This document shows positions 50,547-60,183 of a DNA stretch of 64,000 nt, piece after piece. Every line of letters begins with the position of its first letter. The first letter of the stretch is position 1. The notes below the pieces were generated by a model. The model did no database searches. It saw only the letters and a list, made by a program, of their open reading frames with translations, and was not told the DNA's origin. The stretch lies in contig CAJVYC010000001.1 in NCBI GenBank assembly GCA_913009205.1, positions 186,001-250,000 on the forward strand, given 5' to 3'. The DNA is from an uncultured Fluviicola sp. Its GTDB lineage: Bacteria; Bacteroidota; Bacteroidia; Flavobacteriales_D; Crocinitomicaceae. A program made the translations under genes and the position numbers.

Positions 50547-52895
50547 TTAGTTGTGTATTGATTTTGGTGTAAATAATGCAAAGGGAATCGTCGCCCTTAC
50601 GGAAATATTCCTTCCCATTTCATTAGCGAAATAGCGGAAGCGATTCATATAATCTCGGTAACGCACATTAAGAAGGTTATTGGCGCTAATACCAAGGGAG
50701 ATGTTATTCGCATTTAGTGGAATGTCAATACCTGCTGCGAAATTCAATACGGTATATCCTTCGGGCGGATTTACGAAGTCGCTATTCTCAGGAACACGCG
50801 ATTGTTTTAACACAGAAGTTACCGAGAGCGAAACATAAGCGTTTTCTACTTTTTTTCCATCTTTAAAGTTATACTCCAATGAATTTTCAAAGCGATCCGC
50901 CGGCATCATTACCAAATGTTGACGCGATGTTTGGTTTAATGCACGTAAAATTGAAGCTTTCGAAATCACCTTAAACTCTTTGGTGAGAGCATAACTTAAG
51001 GTAAAGTCGAGCCCTCTCAAGTGGGCATTAACTTGATCATGAGCAAATGTTGGAAATGCGCCTTTAATGGTAACTGTTGTAACCAATGTGGGTTTCAAAT
51101 AGATGAAATCATTAATAACATTGTAATACGCATCGAGGACTACCGAAAGTCGCTTCCCTGAATATTCAACTGAAGCACTTGCATTGACCGCCTTCTCTGT
51201 TACAAGCGTGGAATCTCCAATTTCTATCGATGCGGCACCATGATGAAGTCCATTGCTATACAATTCATTAATGTTTGGAGGCCTCCAAGCAGTTCCTAGA
51301 TTGGAACGAAGAATCAACCGTTTATTCACTTTGTAAATCGCTCCAATGGTACCACTCATATTCATGTAATTCTGAGCAGGAGAAACAATCGTTTCATCTT
51401 TCCACATGTAAACACGTTGATATATGTTGTCAAACCTTACGCCGCTTTCAATTTCCAGTTTTGATGCTTTGGGCTTCCAGCTCTCGATCCAGAATATTCC
51501 GGCTCCTATTTTCTGGAAGTTGGGGATGAAAAACCGCCCGGCATAAGTGTTTTCTTGATAAGTCCCGTTGACGCCAAGACTTCCTTTAAACGATTTCAGC
51601 CGTATGTGTTCCCATACGATTTCAGCCGTATGTGTGGTTAATTCAAATTGAAGAGCCGGTAGGTTTAAATTAGCAAGCGAATCATTCAGTGGTACATGCT
51701 TGTCATATTCTAGGCGTTTGTTGTACTGTCTTGCATACGTCAGTGCTATTTTACCTTTCTTTCCAGTTCTAAGATATCCTTTGGTCTTAAACAATTCGTG
51801 CTCGATGTGTTGTCTTGGTCGATCAATGTCGTATGTAAAACCTGCTGATTCCAGAGGTTCCTCTGCCTCAAAAGCTTGCTGAAGATCGGTGAGATTTCCA
51901 ATGTGCGCTGCGGAAAAAATACCGATATCTGTATTAAATTGACTATAGAAAAAATCAATTCCATACTTCGGTTTATTGTAAGCAAGTGCATAGGAAAAAT
52001 TGTACTCCTTTAATCCAGTATTTTTTAAATAGTAATCCGGAGTTTTCGCATTGCCTCCGCGTTTGAAAGTTCCTTGCAAGCGCCAACTAATAGCAGGGAA
52101 TTTACTTGAATTTCCATCTAAGGTTGCTGATGTATTTCCTTGTAAACCATTGCTCAAGCCGACTAAATTCAACTCTACTCCAATACCGGGTGTTTTTCTC
52201 AATTCTTTTGGGTTAACAAGCACGACTCCTCCGATCGCATCAGGACCGTAACGAACTCCATTCGCTCCCTTTACAACTGCCAGCTCGTCGGCAATAAACG
52301 GGTCAATTTCTGGTGCATGCTCATTTCCCCATTGCTGACCTTCCTGTCTTACACCGTTGTTCAATATGAGAATCCTATTGCTATGAAGTCCATGAATGAC
52401 TGGTTTCGAGATGTTGTTTCCTGTTGATAGTCTCCTGACACCATTTATGCGCGTCAAACCGTCTCCAAGCGAAAATCCTTTTGTCTCGTTTTTGTCTTTC
52501 TCTGATAGTTTCCTTGTCGCTAAAGAAACCTCTTCATTCATTTTCGCTGCCATTACATTGACAGCATCAAAATCAACATGATGTTCTGGATAGAAATTTC
52601 CTTCTGTATTTCCTTGAATCGTTATCGTTTTTTTTACGGCATCGCAACCAACGTGCTTGCAGTAGAATTCATAAGTTCCTGAACACAAACCTGGAAACAC
52701 AAAATATCCCATTGAGTCGGCAAAAACTCCTCTTCTTGGTTCTTTGATATATACCCTAGAATTAGCTAATGGCATACGGTCGTGTTCATCAATCACATAA
52801 CCTGATAGCTGATAAGAACATGAGTCCTGAGCTATCAATGGAGAAACCGATAATGTTACGATAAGCAAAACAATAAATTGCATTGATCTTTGCAT
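50547..52895 (-). CDS. TonB-dependent receptor, probably for copper or zinc
   Basis: A signal peptide (FIVLLIVTLSVSPLIAQ) and a carboxypeptidase-like domain (residues ~27-110, with C-rich FPGLCSGTYEFYCKHVGCDA) lead to a plug with VIHGLHSNRILILNNGVRQEGQQWG and VVKGANGVRYGPDAIGGVVLV, then a barrel ending NISVRATIPFAL. Plugs of this sort occur in ZnuD/OprC-like metal receptors. Gene order (His/Cys protein - receptor - two lipoproteins), divergent from mbnP-mbnH, argues for copper. Length, 782 aa. Confidence 0.85.
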   Translation of the reverse strand: MQRSMQFIVLLIVTLSVSPLIAQDSCSYQLSGYVIDEHDRMPLANSRVYIKEPRRGVFADSMGYFVFPGLCSGTYEFYCKHVGCDAVKKTITIQGNTEGNFYPEHHVDFDAVNVMAAKMNEEVSLATRKLSEKDKNETKGFSLGDGLTRINGVRRLSTGNNISKPVIHGLHSNRILILNNGVRQEGQQWGNEHAPEIDPFIADELAVVKGANGVRYGPDAIGGVVLVNPKELRKTPGIGVELNLVGLSNGLQGNTSATLDGNSSKFPAISWRLQGTFKRGGNAKTPDYYLKNTGLKEYNFSYALAYNKPKYGIDFFYSQFNTDIGIFSAAHIGNLTDLQQAFEAEEPLESAGFTYDIDRPRQHIEHELFKTKGYLRTGKKGKIALTYARQYNKRLEYDKHVPLNDSLANLNLPALQFELTTHTAEIVWEHIRLKSFKGSLGVNGTYQENTYAGRFFIPNFQKIGAGIFWIESWKPKASKLEIESGVRFDNIYQRVYMWKDETIVSPAQNYMNMSGTIGAIYKVNKRLILRSNLGTAWRPPNINELYSNGLHHGAASIEIGDSTLVTEKAVNASASVEYSGKRLSVVLDAYYNVINDFIYLKPTLVTTVTIKGAFPTFAHDQVNAHLRGLDFTLSYALTKEFKVISKASILRALNQTSRQHLVMMPADRFENSLEYNFKDGKKVENAYVSLSVTSVLKQSRVPENSDFVNPPEGYTVLNFAAGIDIPLNANNISLGISANNLLNVRYRDYMNRFRYFANEMGRNISVRATIPFALFTPKSIHN

Positions 52896-53108
52896 AAAAT
52901 GCGTCTAAAAAAATATAAAATGAAATTGGAAAGTTGGTTTGACCCCAACGAATGTTGCTCATTACAACGCTAAACGAATCAATAAAAATTTGTAAGCCTC
53001 AATATGTTCTTTTTGACTAAAACAAGAGGTTAATCAAACTGAACTGTTTGTTGAACTGATCAAAATGAGGCTGTTACGTGAATCTTATCGAATGCAATGA
53101 TGCGGAAA

Positions 53109-53468
53109 CTAGGCGATTGGGGGACCTCGGCCTAAGGTACTTTTTGTGAGGTGATCGTCAATAGAGACCTCTAAATTCAGTAAAACAGATGACTGCCCAG
53201 TAAAATTGAAGATGCTAACTTGCTCACCTAGTGTGTAGGTTTGATTGTTTAACGACCGTTGAATTTTACAAACGTTGCACTCATTTTCTGCTGAATCATG
53301 ATTCGCATCTTCTACATAATCAACATCGGCATCATCTATTGAATTGATATCATGTTCAACTTCCGTTAAGTGATCTTCATGGGAATGAAGCAAACTTAAT
53401 GGAGCAACTTGAATTACCAAACAAAGCAATAATACTGCTGATATGTATGTAGTCAATAAACGTTTCAC
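53109..53468 (-). CDS. Small secreted His/Cys protein upstream of the receptor
   Basis: A signal helix (YISAVLLLCLVIQVAPL) precedes LHSHEDH, an acidic stretch, HDSAENECNVCKIQRS, and a C-terminal LGRGPP. The combination HxHxxxH, CxxC and an Arg-Gly/Ala-Pro-Pro tail resembles small metal-linked proteins encoded next to Bacteroidota and proteobacterial TonB receptors (DUF2946-like layout). At 119 residues it is probably periplasmic or membrane-anchored and binds metal. It heads the operon. The family call is tentative; the motifs are plain. Confidence 0.7.
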   Translation of the reverse strand: MKRLLTTYISAVLLLCLVIQVAPLSLLHSHEDHLTEVEHDINSIDDADVDYVEDANHDSAENECNVCKIQRSLNNQTYTLGEQVSIFNFTGQSSVLLNLEVSIDDHLTKSTLGRGPPIA

Positions 53469-53890
53469 GATATAAAATTACAACATTTGTCGTTAATTCA
53501 ACTTTTTCCAAGGAAAAAAAAGGTTAAAACCTCTTTATTGGAAATCTAAAATCTGAAAACACGATTATCAAAGCTTGGTATGCGGCCGCTCAAAATAGGC
53601 GGATTTATAAAAAAATAATTCCCACTCGGCTAGAGACTCTGAGTGCGCTAGTAAAGCCAGCGCATGATCTTAATTTAGTTTCATTTTTTAAAATGACCTA
53701 AACCGATAATACATTCTTGAATAATCCAGATTATTCTGATCCATTTTAAATGATTCTACGAAAAAAAATACTTGAAGTAGACTTAAGAATCCTTGCCATG
53801 GGCTCTTATGTTGTTAAATATTCAATCACATAATGCAATTGTATCAAAAGAATAACTATTATTAAACATTAACATAAAACAACAACAACA
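53469..53890. other. Divergent intergenic region of the copper locus
   Basis: The 422-bp gap separates the minus-strand receptor operon from mbnP. It includes a stem AGGTTTTAACCT-like around 53522 and a longest plus ORF of 27 codons without Cys. No methanobactin-type precursor (small, Cys-containing) was found. Several A/T-rich stretches could hold promoters, but no TAnnTTTG box is clear. Confidence 0.4.
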
Positions 53891-54886
53891 ATGAATCTTT
53901 CAATGCTATTCAATACAAAAAACTCAATATTTGGTGTACTTGTAGTATCCTCTGGACTATCATTGGCTCAAACGGATATTAATATGACTCTTGAGCATCA
54001 TTTTGAAGGCGCTCCTTTCACCTACGGCACTACGTATGACCTTAACGGGACTGCTGTTAGTTTAACGCGTGTTCAATATTACTTGAGCGGATTTGAAATC
54101 ACTCATGATGGTGGAACAATTACAACGATGCCTGACACGTATGTTTTAGGAAGTGGTAATATCTCAAATTACACCTTAGGAAACGAAATTGTGACGAACT
54201 TGGAAGGTATTAATTTCGATTTGGGAGTTGACTATGCAACAAATCATATGGGAACAAGCAGTTGGCCGTCTGGTCATCCATTATCGTCTCAATCACCATC
54301 AATGGATTGGAGCTGGCCCTCTGGATACTTCTTCTGGGTATTTGAAGGATTAGTTGATGATAACGGGGACGGTACGCCGAACAAGTATTTTGGATTAAGT
54401 GGAATTGGTGATCCATTACTTACTTCTGTGAATTCATTTACTGGAATTAACGCAACTGGAGGAACAATTACACTTCCGTTTCAAGTAAACGTAGCAGATT
54501 GGATCAAAAACTTGAACTTAGTTTCAGTTGGTGCAGATCACAGTGGGAGTGCAAACAATGTTCAAGTTGGAGACAACACAAATGATGAAACGGTATTTAC
54601 GTTTAACTCAGCTATTCTTTCATTGGACGAAAAAATGGAAACAAAAAGTGAAATTTATGCAAACTATGAATTGCCTTACGCACCAACCATTTTTTACAAC
54701 CTAGCAACAATGGATCATGTTGACATTAAGATCTATTCAATGACTGGAGCTGTTGTTTTAGAAAGTGACGATCAAAATTTTGAAGGCAACTACTTCATTC
54801 GTAAAGAACTTGAATCAGGTTCATATATTATTGTTTTCTCAAATGGCAATTTGGAAGAATCTTTCAAATTTATTGTTCAAAAATAA
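53891..54886 (+). CDS. MbnP-family protein with a T9SS sorting domain
   Basis: MbnP is a copper-binding protein in which MbnH turns a Trp into kynurenine. After a leader (GVLVVSSGLSLAQ) the domain has LEHHFEGAPF, LTRVQYYLSGFEI, GVDYATNHMG, and residues 138-149 MDWSWPSGYFFW, the family's Trp-rich segment with SSWPSGHPLSSQSPS before it. KYFGLSGIGDPL and NLNLVSVGADHSG follow. The last ~70 residues (YANYELPYAPTIFYNL, KIYSMTGAVVLES, ELESGSYIIVFSNG) are a type IX sorting domain, so this MbnP would be exported to the surface or medium. mbnH begins 4 bp after its stop. Confidence 0.85.
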   Translation: MNLSMLFNTKNSIFGVLVVSSGLSLAQTDINMTLEHHFEGAPFTYGTTYDLNGTAVSLTRVQYYLSGFEITHDGGTITTMPDTYVLGSGNISNYTLGNEIVTNLEGINFDLGVDYATNHMGTSSWPSGHPLSSQSPSMDWSWPSGYFFWVFEGLVDDNGDGTPNKYFGLSGIGDPLLTSVNSFTGINATGGTITLPFQVNVADWIKNLNLVSVGADHSGSANNVQVGDNTNDETVFTFNSAILSLDEKMETKSEIYANYELPYAPTIFYNLATMDHVDIKIYSMTGAVVLESDDQNFEGNYFIRKELESGSYIIVFSNGNLEESFKFIVQK

Positions 54887-54889
54887 TTA

Positions 54890-55888
54890 ATGAAAAAGTG
54901 GAGTTTATTCTTTGCGATATTTATCGTCACAATGTTACTCATTAGCAGCAAGGGGCGTCTAAACGATGCCCCTAGTTCTATTGAACAGTTTGATAACTCC
55001 AAAGCAGATTCTCTTGCCGCTCAAATTGAACTGGGCAAACAACTCTTCTACGATCCTATTCTTTCAAGAGACTCATCCATGTCATGTGCTATTTGCCATA
55101 AGCAAGAATTGGCATTCACCGATGGACTTCCAAAATCCATTGGAATTCGAAATCAAGAAGGTTCTCGTAATTCACCAACGCTAACCAATGTCTTAAACCG
55201 TCCCTACCTTCTTTTGGACGGAGTGAATCCTTCTCTCGAAGCGCAAGTTCTCGTTCCAATTTCAGAACACAAGGAATTCGATTTCCACATTTTACTCGCA
55301 GTGGACCGCCTCAATAAAATCCCCAAATACCAAGAACTTTCGCAGAAGGGATACGGTACTGAAATCACAGCCAAGGTTTTGACGTCTTCTATTGCTGAAT
55401 TTGAACGAACACTTATTAGTAATCAGTCCGCGTATGATCATTATTTAAACGGCGACAAATCGGCTTTAACAAGATCGCAATTGCGCGGAAAGAAATTGTT
55501 TTTTGATAAATTGTATTGCGCAAAATGCCATAATGGACCGGATTTCACCAACGATGCATTAACCAATAACGGATTGTACAAAAATTACCTTGACACCGGC
55601 CGAATGCGATTGACAGGGAAAGAGGTAGATCGAGGAATATTCAAAGTACCAACATTACGTAACATCGAATTGACGGCTCCTTATATGCACGATGGTAATT
55701 TTTCTTCTTTACAAGATGTCATTCAGAACTATAAGAATGGTGGAAAAGGAAACAAAAACCAAAATTATATCATTCAGCCGTTTGAATTAAGCAAGAAGCA
55801 GGAAACGGATCTCATTAATTTCTTGAAATCGTTAACGGATTACAAATTCATTTCAAATCCTGATTTCAATGCCGATACAGAAGATTGA
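54890..55888 (+). CDS. MbnH-like di-heme c-type peroxidase-family enzyme
   Basis: MbnH is the di-heme enzyme that oxidises a Trp of MbnP. An N-terminal membrane segment (LFFAIFIVTMLLISS) is followed by two heme motifs, C66-x-x-C69-H70 (CAICH) and C210-x-x-C213-H214 (CAKCH), and by the MauG/CcpA-type segments QLFYDPILSRDSSMSC, GSRNSPTLTNV, DRGIFKVPTLRNIELTAPYMHDGNFSSL. Length is 332 aa. Di-heme peroxidases of other types share these motifs; adjacency to MbnP (4 bp) makes MbnH the best call. Confidence 0.85.
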   Translation: MKKWSLFFAIFIVTMLLISSKGRLNDAPSSIEQFDNSKADSLAAQIELGKQLFYDPILSRDSSMSCAICHKQELAFTDGLPKSIGIRNQEGSRNSPTLTNVLNRPYLLLDGVNPSLEAQVLVPISEHKEFDFHILLAVDRLNKIPKYQELSQKGYGTEITAKVLTSSIAEFERTLISNQSAYDHYLNGDKSALTRSQLRGKKLFFDKLYCAKCHNGPDFTNDALTNNGLYKNYLDTGRMRLTGKEVDRGIFKVPTLRNIELTAPYMHDGNFSSLQDVIQNYKNGGKGNKNQNYIIQPFELSKKQETDLINFLKSLTDYKFISNPDFNADTED

Positions 55889-55961
55889 ATTATAGCACGC
55901 TCCACTTTATTTTCTTATTTAGAATAAATTAGTGTAATTTTCTTTTTTTAACCCCTTTACG

Positions 55962-56789
55962 ATGCAAAACATAAAGTCCAAACCTTTAAAAAAAATTTTA
56001 CTTAGGAGCTTATCGGTGCTCGTTGCGATCTATATTATTGGATGCGGGTACATGTACTTCTGGCAAGAGAGTTTCCTTTTTCACCCTGAGAAATTAAAAG
56101 ATTCACATCAATTCCATTTTGAAAATCGATTTGAAGAACGCACCATTGGTGCGGAAAACTTCCCGTTAAACGCCTTAATGTTCTTTGCAAGTGAAGAAAA
56201 ATCGAAAAAGGTAGTTTTCTATTTACATGGAAATTCAGGCAATATTCAAACATGTGGCCATGTGGCTAAATCGTACACAGATTTGGGGTATGACTTTTTT
56301 GTATTTGATTATAGAGGATTTGGAAAATCAAAAGGAGAAATAGATTCAGAAGATATTTTGTACAGCGATACGCAGCAGGCCTACAACATATTGAAACAAG
56401 GTTACGGTGAAGAAAACATTGTTGTAATTGGGTATTCGATTGGAACGGCACTTGCTGCATATATAGCAGCGAACAACAATCCAAGAAAATTGATTTTACA
56501 AGCACCCTATTTCAGTATGACGGATATGATGAAATTGAATTACCCAATCGTTCCAACCTTCTTATTAAATTACAAATTGGAAACATACAAATTCGTGCAA
56601 AATTGTAAAATGCCAATCGTAATTTTCCATGGCACCAATGACGATGTGATTCCATATAGTTCGTCTATTCGATTGAAAAAATATTTAAAAAAAGACGACA
56701 AATTAATTACTCTCAAAGGCCAAGAGCATAAAGATATCGGTGAGAATAAAAAGCTTCTCCGGAATCTTCCGAATGTATTAAACAACTAA
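55962..56789 (+). CDS. Alpha/beta hydrolase, BEM46/ABHD13-like
   Basis: An N-terminal helix (LSVLVAIYIIGCGYMYFW) anchors a hydrolase with the oxyanion HGNSGNI, YRGFGKSKGE, the nucleophile GYSIGT, a loop with the acidic residue (HGTNDDVIPY), and the catalytic histidine in GQEHKDI. FHPEKL after the helix is typical of BEM46 relatives. Length, 275 aa. Substrate is unknown; serine-type esterase activity is the family inference. It sits alone, 73 bp after mbnH. Confidence 0.88.
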   Translation: MQNIKSKPLKKILLRSLSVLVAIYIIGCGYMYFWQESFLFHPEKLKDSHQFHFENRFEERTIGAENFPLNALMFFASEEKSKKVVFYLHGNSGNIQTCGHVAKSYTDLGYDFFVFDYRGFGKSKGEIDSEDILYSDTQQAYNILKQGYGEENIVVIGYSIGTALAAYIAANNNPRKLILQAPYFSMTDMMKLNYPIVPTFLLNYKLETYKFVQNCKMPIVIFHGTNDDVIPYSSSIRLKKYLKKDDKLITLKGQEHKDIGENKKLLRNLPNVLNN

Positions 56790-57062
56790 ATAAAACTTAT
56801 TATTGTACTATTCCTAGTATTCATTTCATCCGACAGACATCGGTAAAAAGAGAAATTCATTTCTATAGAATTGGCTGGAAACGTCGGAATTTTCTCCGTT
56901 AATTACGAATCTAGATTGTCAAATGAAAATACAATCGACTTATTTAATACTGTTGATAAATTAGATTTTTCGAAAGTTAAAGAAATGATATTGCAATGCG
57001 TTGCATCAACAAAATTCGACATTCTCAGTGCTCGGCTTATTGCAGAGATTCATACTTGGAGT

Positions 57063-57929
57063 TTAAGTTCTAGACCAAAGAATAATTCTTTTATCGTCTC
57101 CAACAGTTGCGAATTCATTCTCATTAAGAACAACCATATCATTGACAGAATGTCGGTGGCCTCCTTCTTTCAAATCGAGTCTTTTTGAAAAATCAAGTTC
57201 ACTCGACCAGACTTTTACTGTTTTATCTCTACTAATGGATACAATAGAATCACCAACTTGATTGATTCCATAAACCGCGTAATTGTGCGCTGGTATTTCA
57301 AGTACCTTGCTATCATCACTTAAACTCCACAAACGGATCATTGCATCCTTTCCACCAGAAATAATTTGATTGTCTTGAAATAGAACTGAAGTTGCTCCGT
57401 CTTTATGCGCATTGATTGTCGAAACTTCATTGAAATACGATGATTCAAAAATCCTCATAGTTCCATCTTGACAGGCCAAAGCAAACCGTTCTCCATTTTC
57501 GTCAACTGCTATATCTCTTACTTTTCCTGCATTCAGAGGAATATAGATCAATAACTCAAAAGTGTTTGAATCCCAAACGGAGACATTTCCATCTGAATCC
57601 CCAACATAGAGATGGGCTTTTATTGGATTTACCGTTATTGAAAAAATAGCTTCTTTGTGTTGCTTGAAGAATTTCAGCTCCTTGCGCTGTTCAAGATCGA
57701 AAATATGCACCGATCCATCAGACAAACCAACGAATAAAGTAGTCTGATTTACTTCAAGTGCGTAAACAGATTGCTCAAACTTAATTGCAAAATTATCCTG
57801 AGTACCTTCCTTTAAATTCCAGCGTGTAACAAACTTGTCTGCACTTCCCGTGTAGATATATTTGCCATCAAATGCACATGAGTAAATTGCTCCAGAGTGT
57901 CCTTGTATCTCTTTTGATTTCTGGAACAT
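57063..57929 (-). CDS. WD40-repeat protein
   Basis: Seven beta-propeller repeats fill 288 residues with no leader: HSGAIYSCAFDGKYIYTGSADKFVTRW, the next ending IFDLEQ, HKEAIFSITVNPIKAHLYVGDSDGNVSVWD, HKDGATSVLFQDNQIISGGKDAMIRLWS, HNYAVYGINQVGDSIVSISRDKTVKVW, HRHSVNDMVVLNENEFATVGDDKRIILW. It is a cytoplasmic scaffold of unknown partner, 9 bp after comA. Its end is convergent with the hydrolase side; the gap 56790-57062 has only a startless plus-strand ORF. Confidence 0.9.
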   Translation of the reverse strand: MFQKSKEIQGHSGAIYSCAFDGKYIYTGSADKFVTRWNLKEGTQDNFAIKFEQSVYALEVNQTTLFVGLSDGSVHIFDLEQRKELKFFKQHKEAIFSITVNPIKAHLYVGDSDGNVSVWDSNTFELLIYIPLNAGKVRDIAVDENGERFALACQDGTMRIFESSYFNEVSTINAHKDGATSVLFQDNQIISGGKDAMIRLWSLSDDSKVLEIPAHNYAVYGINQVGDSIVSISRDKTVKVWSSELDFSKRLDLKEGGHRHSVNDMVVLNENEFATVGDDKRIILWSRT

Positions 57930-57938
57930 ATCTGAGGT

Positions 57939-58760
57939 CTAATCTTCGTCTACCTCGTCGTCTTGACCATCGTTAACTTGCTTTAAACGATCTGCATAGT
58001 CAGCTGGTAAAAATTCGAAGAAAGTATCACCTCGAAGTCCAAGACGAAGCGTTTCCAATGGAATCATTTCGTGCGGCGCGATGTTTCCAAGATTTACGTT
58101 CGCTCCAAACAATTTAACGAACCATACTTGTTGATTCTTTTGCGGTGCTTCCCATAAAATATCATTTGGATTTATCTTCGCGATAATTCGATTAATTAAT
58201 AAAGTGTGAGCTGTTCCATTTGGTCTAAAAACGCCAACATTACCAGATTCACGTCCTTCAGCAATAACTTTCCAAGACCCAGCCTCTAATTCAGTCTGCA
58301 TCATCTTGATCCATTTGCTTGGAGAAATTAAAATTCCAGAATCTTTGGAACCAACTTCAGAAAGAACCGTGCGGTCTTTAGCCATTCGACGAATCAATTC
58401 ACATTTTTCATTGTGGTCAATAATAATTGAACCGTCTGAAATTTCAAGTAAATCTAAATCAAATTTATCGAGTGTTTGAAGGTACTCATCAACCATTCCT
58501 CTCGCATAAAAAGCTTCAAATAACGTTCCTCCAAAGTAAGGACGAATTCCAGCTTGTTTATACAACTCGATTTTTTCCTTTAAGTCTTTGGCAACGTACG
58601 ATGTTCCAAATCCAAATTTCACAACATCTGTAAGATGTCCTGAAGATTCGATAAAGTTCTCTACACCTCTTAGGCTAAGCCCTTTATCCATCATCATTGT
58701 TACACCCGATTCACGTGGTTTCTCAGGTCTGTCTGGTATAAAGGAAAGTTCAAAATTCAT
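57939..58760 (-). CDS. comA: Phosphosulfolactate synthase ComA
   Basis: ComA adds sulfite to phosphoenolpyruvate to give 2-phospho-3-sulfolactate. The TIM-barrel signature pieces are present: KPRESGVTMMMDKGLSLRGVENFIE, DVVKFGFGTSYV, YFGGTLFEAFYARG, LEISDGSIII, LSEVGSKD, VIAEGRESGNVGVF, and LWEAPQKNQQVWF. Length, 273 aa, is normal apart from an acidic tail. The pathway partner comB is at 35036-35755. It is the middle gene of a TPR - comA - WD40 operon with gaps of 7 and 9 bp. Confidence 0.93.
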   Translation of the reverse strand: MNFELSFIPDRPEKPRESGVTMMMDKGLSLRGVENFIESSGHLTDVVKFGFGTSYVAKDLKEKIELYKQAGIRPYFGGTLFEAFYARGMVDEYLQTLDKFDLDLLEISDGSIIIDHNEKCELIRRMAKDRTVLSEVGSKDSGILISPSKWIKMMQTELEAGSWKVIAEGRESGNVGVFRPNGTAHTLLINRIIAKINPNDILWEAPQKNQQVWFVKLFGANVNLGNIAPHEMIPLETLRLGLRGDTFFEFLPADYADRLKQVNDGQDDEVDED

Positions 58761-58767
58761 ATATGTC

Positions 58768-60183
58768 TTATTGATCGCCCAAAAGTACGAATTCTGAAAC
58801 GTTTTTCAATGCAGGATTTATTTCAAATAGCTCTAATGCCTTATCTCTGTCAATTGTCAAACAGGACTTGAAAAGCTCAATTGATCTTTCAGAATGCCCA
58901 AGCCTCCATAAAACACTTACTTTCAATACATTAACTAGTGCGTTTCCAGAGTTAATTTCTTCGAACATTTCCAAATAATCCAATGCAACTTGATTCGATT
59001 CTGTGGATAAAAAATCAACATAATTTAAAAGACATTCTTCATCGTTCGCATCTAGATTCAAAGACATCTCATAATATTCAATGGCTTTGTCGTGTTCCTC
59101 CAGCTTTTCATACGCTCCCGCCAAAACATGGTAAATACTCGGATTGTTCGGGTCTAACTCTGAAGCCTTTAAAATTAAAGTCAATCCTTCTTGTGTATTC
59201 CCTTCCATATCTTCAACAATTCCAAGTCCTAACCAGGCATCAGGAAGCATAGGCGCAAGTTCTAATGAACGTTTGTAATAATGTCTTGCTAGTTCCAACT
59301 GATTCAGTTGTTCATGACATTCACCGATGTAACAAAGGGCTAAAGGATCATCTCCATCCAACTCCATGCACTTTTCGAAATGCTCAATGGCTTTCGTATA
59401 TCGATTTAAAGAAAGGCTCGTATGTCCTAAATTGAAATAGGCAGGTCCGAAGTCATCATTAATAAGAATACAATAATCGTAGGCCCAAAGAGCCTTTTCA
59501 TGCTTCTCAAGTTTCGAATACGCATTCCCTAAATTGTACCAAGCCGTAAATGAATACGGGTTGTCATCGATGAAATCCGAATAACACTGAATCGACTTTT
59601 CTGTATCTCCTATCTGATCGTAACAATAAGCAAGTTCGTAAATAGCCCCTTCGTTGGATTTATTCGCATTAACCGCTTCAATCAGTACATTGATTGCCAA
59701 TTGATACTCATCGTTGTTCTGGTATTCCATAGCAAGGTCGAGGTAAATTTCATCTCGATCTTCTGGAGCAGCTTCGATAATTGCGCCTTTAAAGTATTTG
59801 ATTGCGTTTTTAGTATCCTTGAGTTGGCTAAAAACAGAAGCTTTCGAAAGCAATACTTCCATTGAAGGAACATCGCTGCGTTCGATCTCTGTCAATAAGT
59901 TTAGTGCTTCTTTTAAATTCCCAGTAGCCGAAAGTGCTTGTGCCTTTCTCAACTTAAACAACGGACTGTATGAAAATTGAGTCAATGCTTCTTCCACGCA
60001 CAAGAGCGCTTTTGAATATTGAGCCGCAATAAGGTAGTGATCAATCATCGCTTCCCAACGGTCGGTATCAAAAAAACCAATAGTATCCCTTTTCAGGAAA
60101 GATTCAAACTTTTCAAGGTCTTCCTTTAGACTCCCTTCAAAAAACTCATTGGATTGCTCTTCGTCATCAAACATAGGCTGCAA
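58768..60183 (-). CDS. Tetratricopeptide-repeat protein
   Basis: No signal peptide is present. About eleven TPR units fill the 471 residues, for example WYNLGNAYSKLEKHEKALWAYDYC, AYFNLGHTSLSLNRYTKAIEHFEKC, LCYIGECHEQLNQLELARHYYKRS. The N-terminus is acidic (MQPMFDDEEQSNEFFEGS). It is probably a cytoplasmic scaffold of protein interactions; the partner is unknown. It heads the operon with comA and the WD40 gene; this order recurs in Bacteroidota, but the link is unproven. Confidence 0.9.
   Translation of the reverse strand: MQPMFDDEEQSNEFFEGSLKEDLEKFESFLKRDTIGFFDTDRWEAMIDHYLIAAQYSKALLCVEEALTQFSYSPLFKLRKAQALSATGNLKEALNLLTEIERSDVPSMEVLLSKASVFSQLKDTKNAIKYFKGAIIEAAPEDRDEIYLDLAMEYQNNDEYQLAINVLIEAVNANKSNEGAIYELAYCYDQIGDTEKSIQCYSDFIDDNPYSFTAWYNLGNAYSKLEKHEKALWAYDYCILINDDFGPAYFNLGHTSLSLNRYTKAIEHFEKCMELDGDDPLALCYIGECHEQLNQLELARHYYKRSLELAPMLPDAWLGLGIVEDMEGNTQEGLTLILKASELDPNNPSIYHVLAGAYEKLEEHDKAIEYYEMSLNLDANDEECLLNYVDFLSTESNQVALDYLEMFEEINSGNALVNVLKVSVLWRLGHSERSIELFKSCLTIDRDKALELFEINPALKNVSEFVLLGDQ

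Noticed and set aside
53469-53890. Methanobactin precursor gene near mbnP-mbnH
   Set aside because: The longest small plus-strand ORF noticed (27 codons near 53750) contains no Cys, so it cannot be an mbnA core peptide.
56871-57188. Plus-strand ORF of 105 codons (starts TTG)
   Set aside because: Its second half is antisense to the WD40 gene. The first ~65 codons look somewhat protein-like but have no ATG, no recognised family and no ribosome-binding site; at most a remnant.
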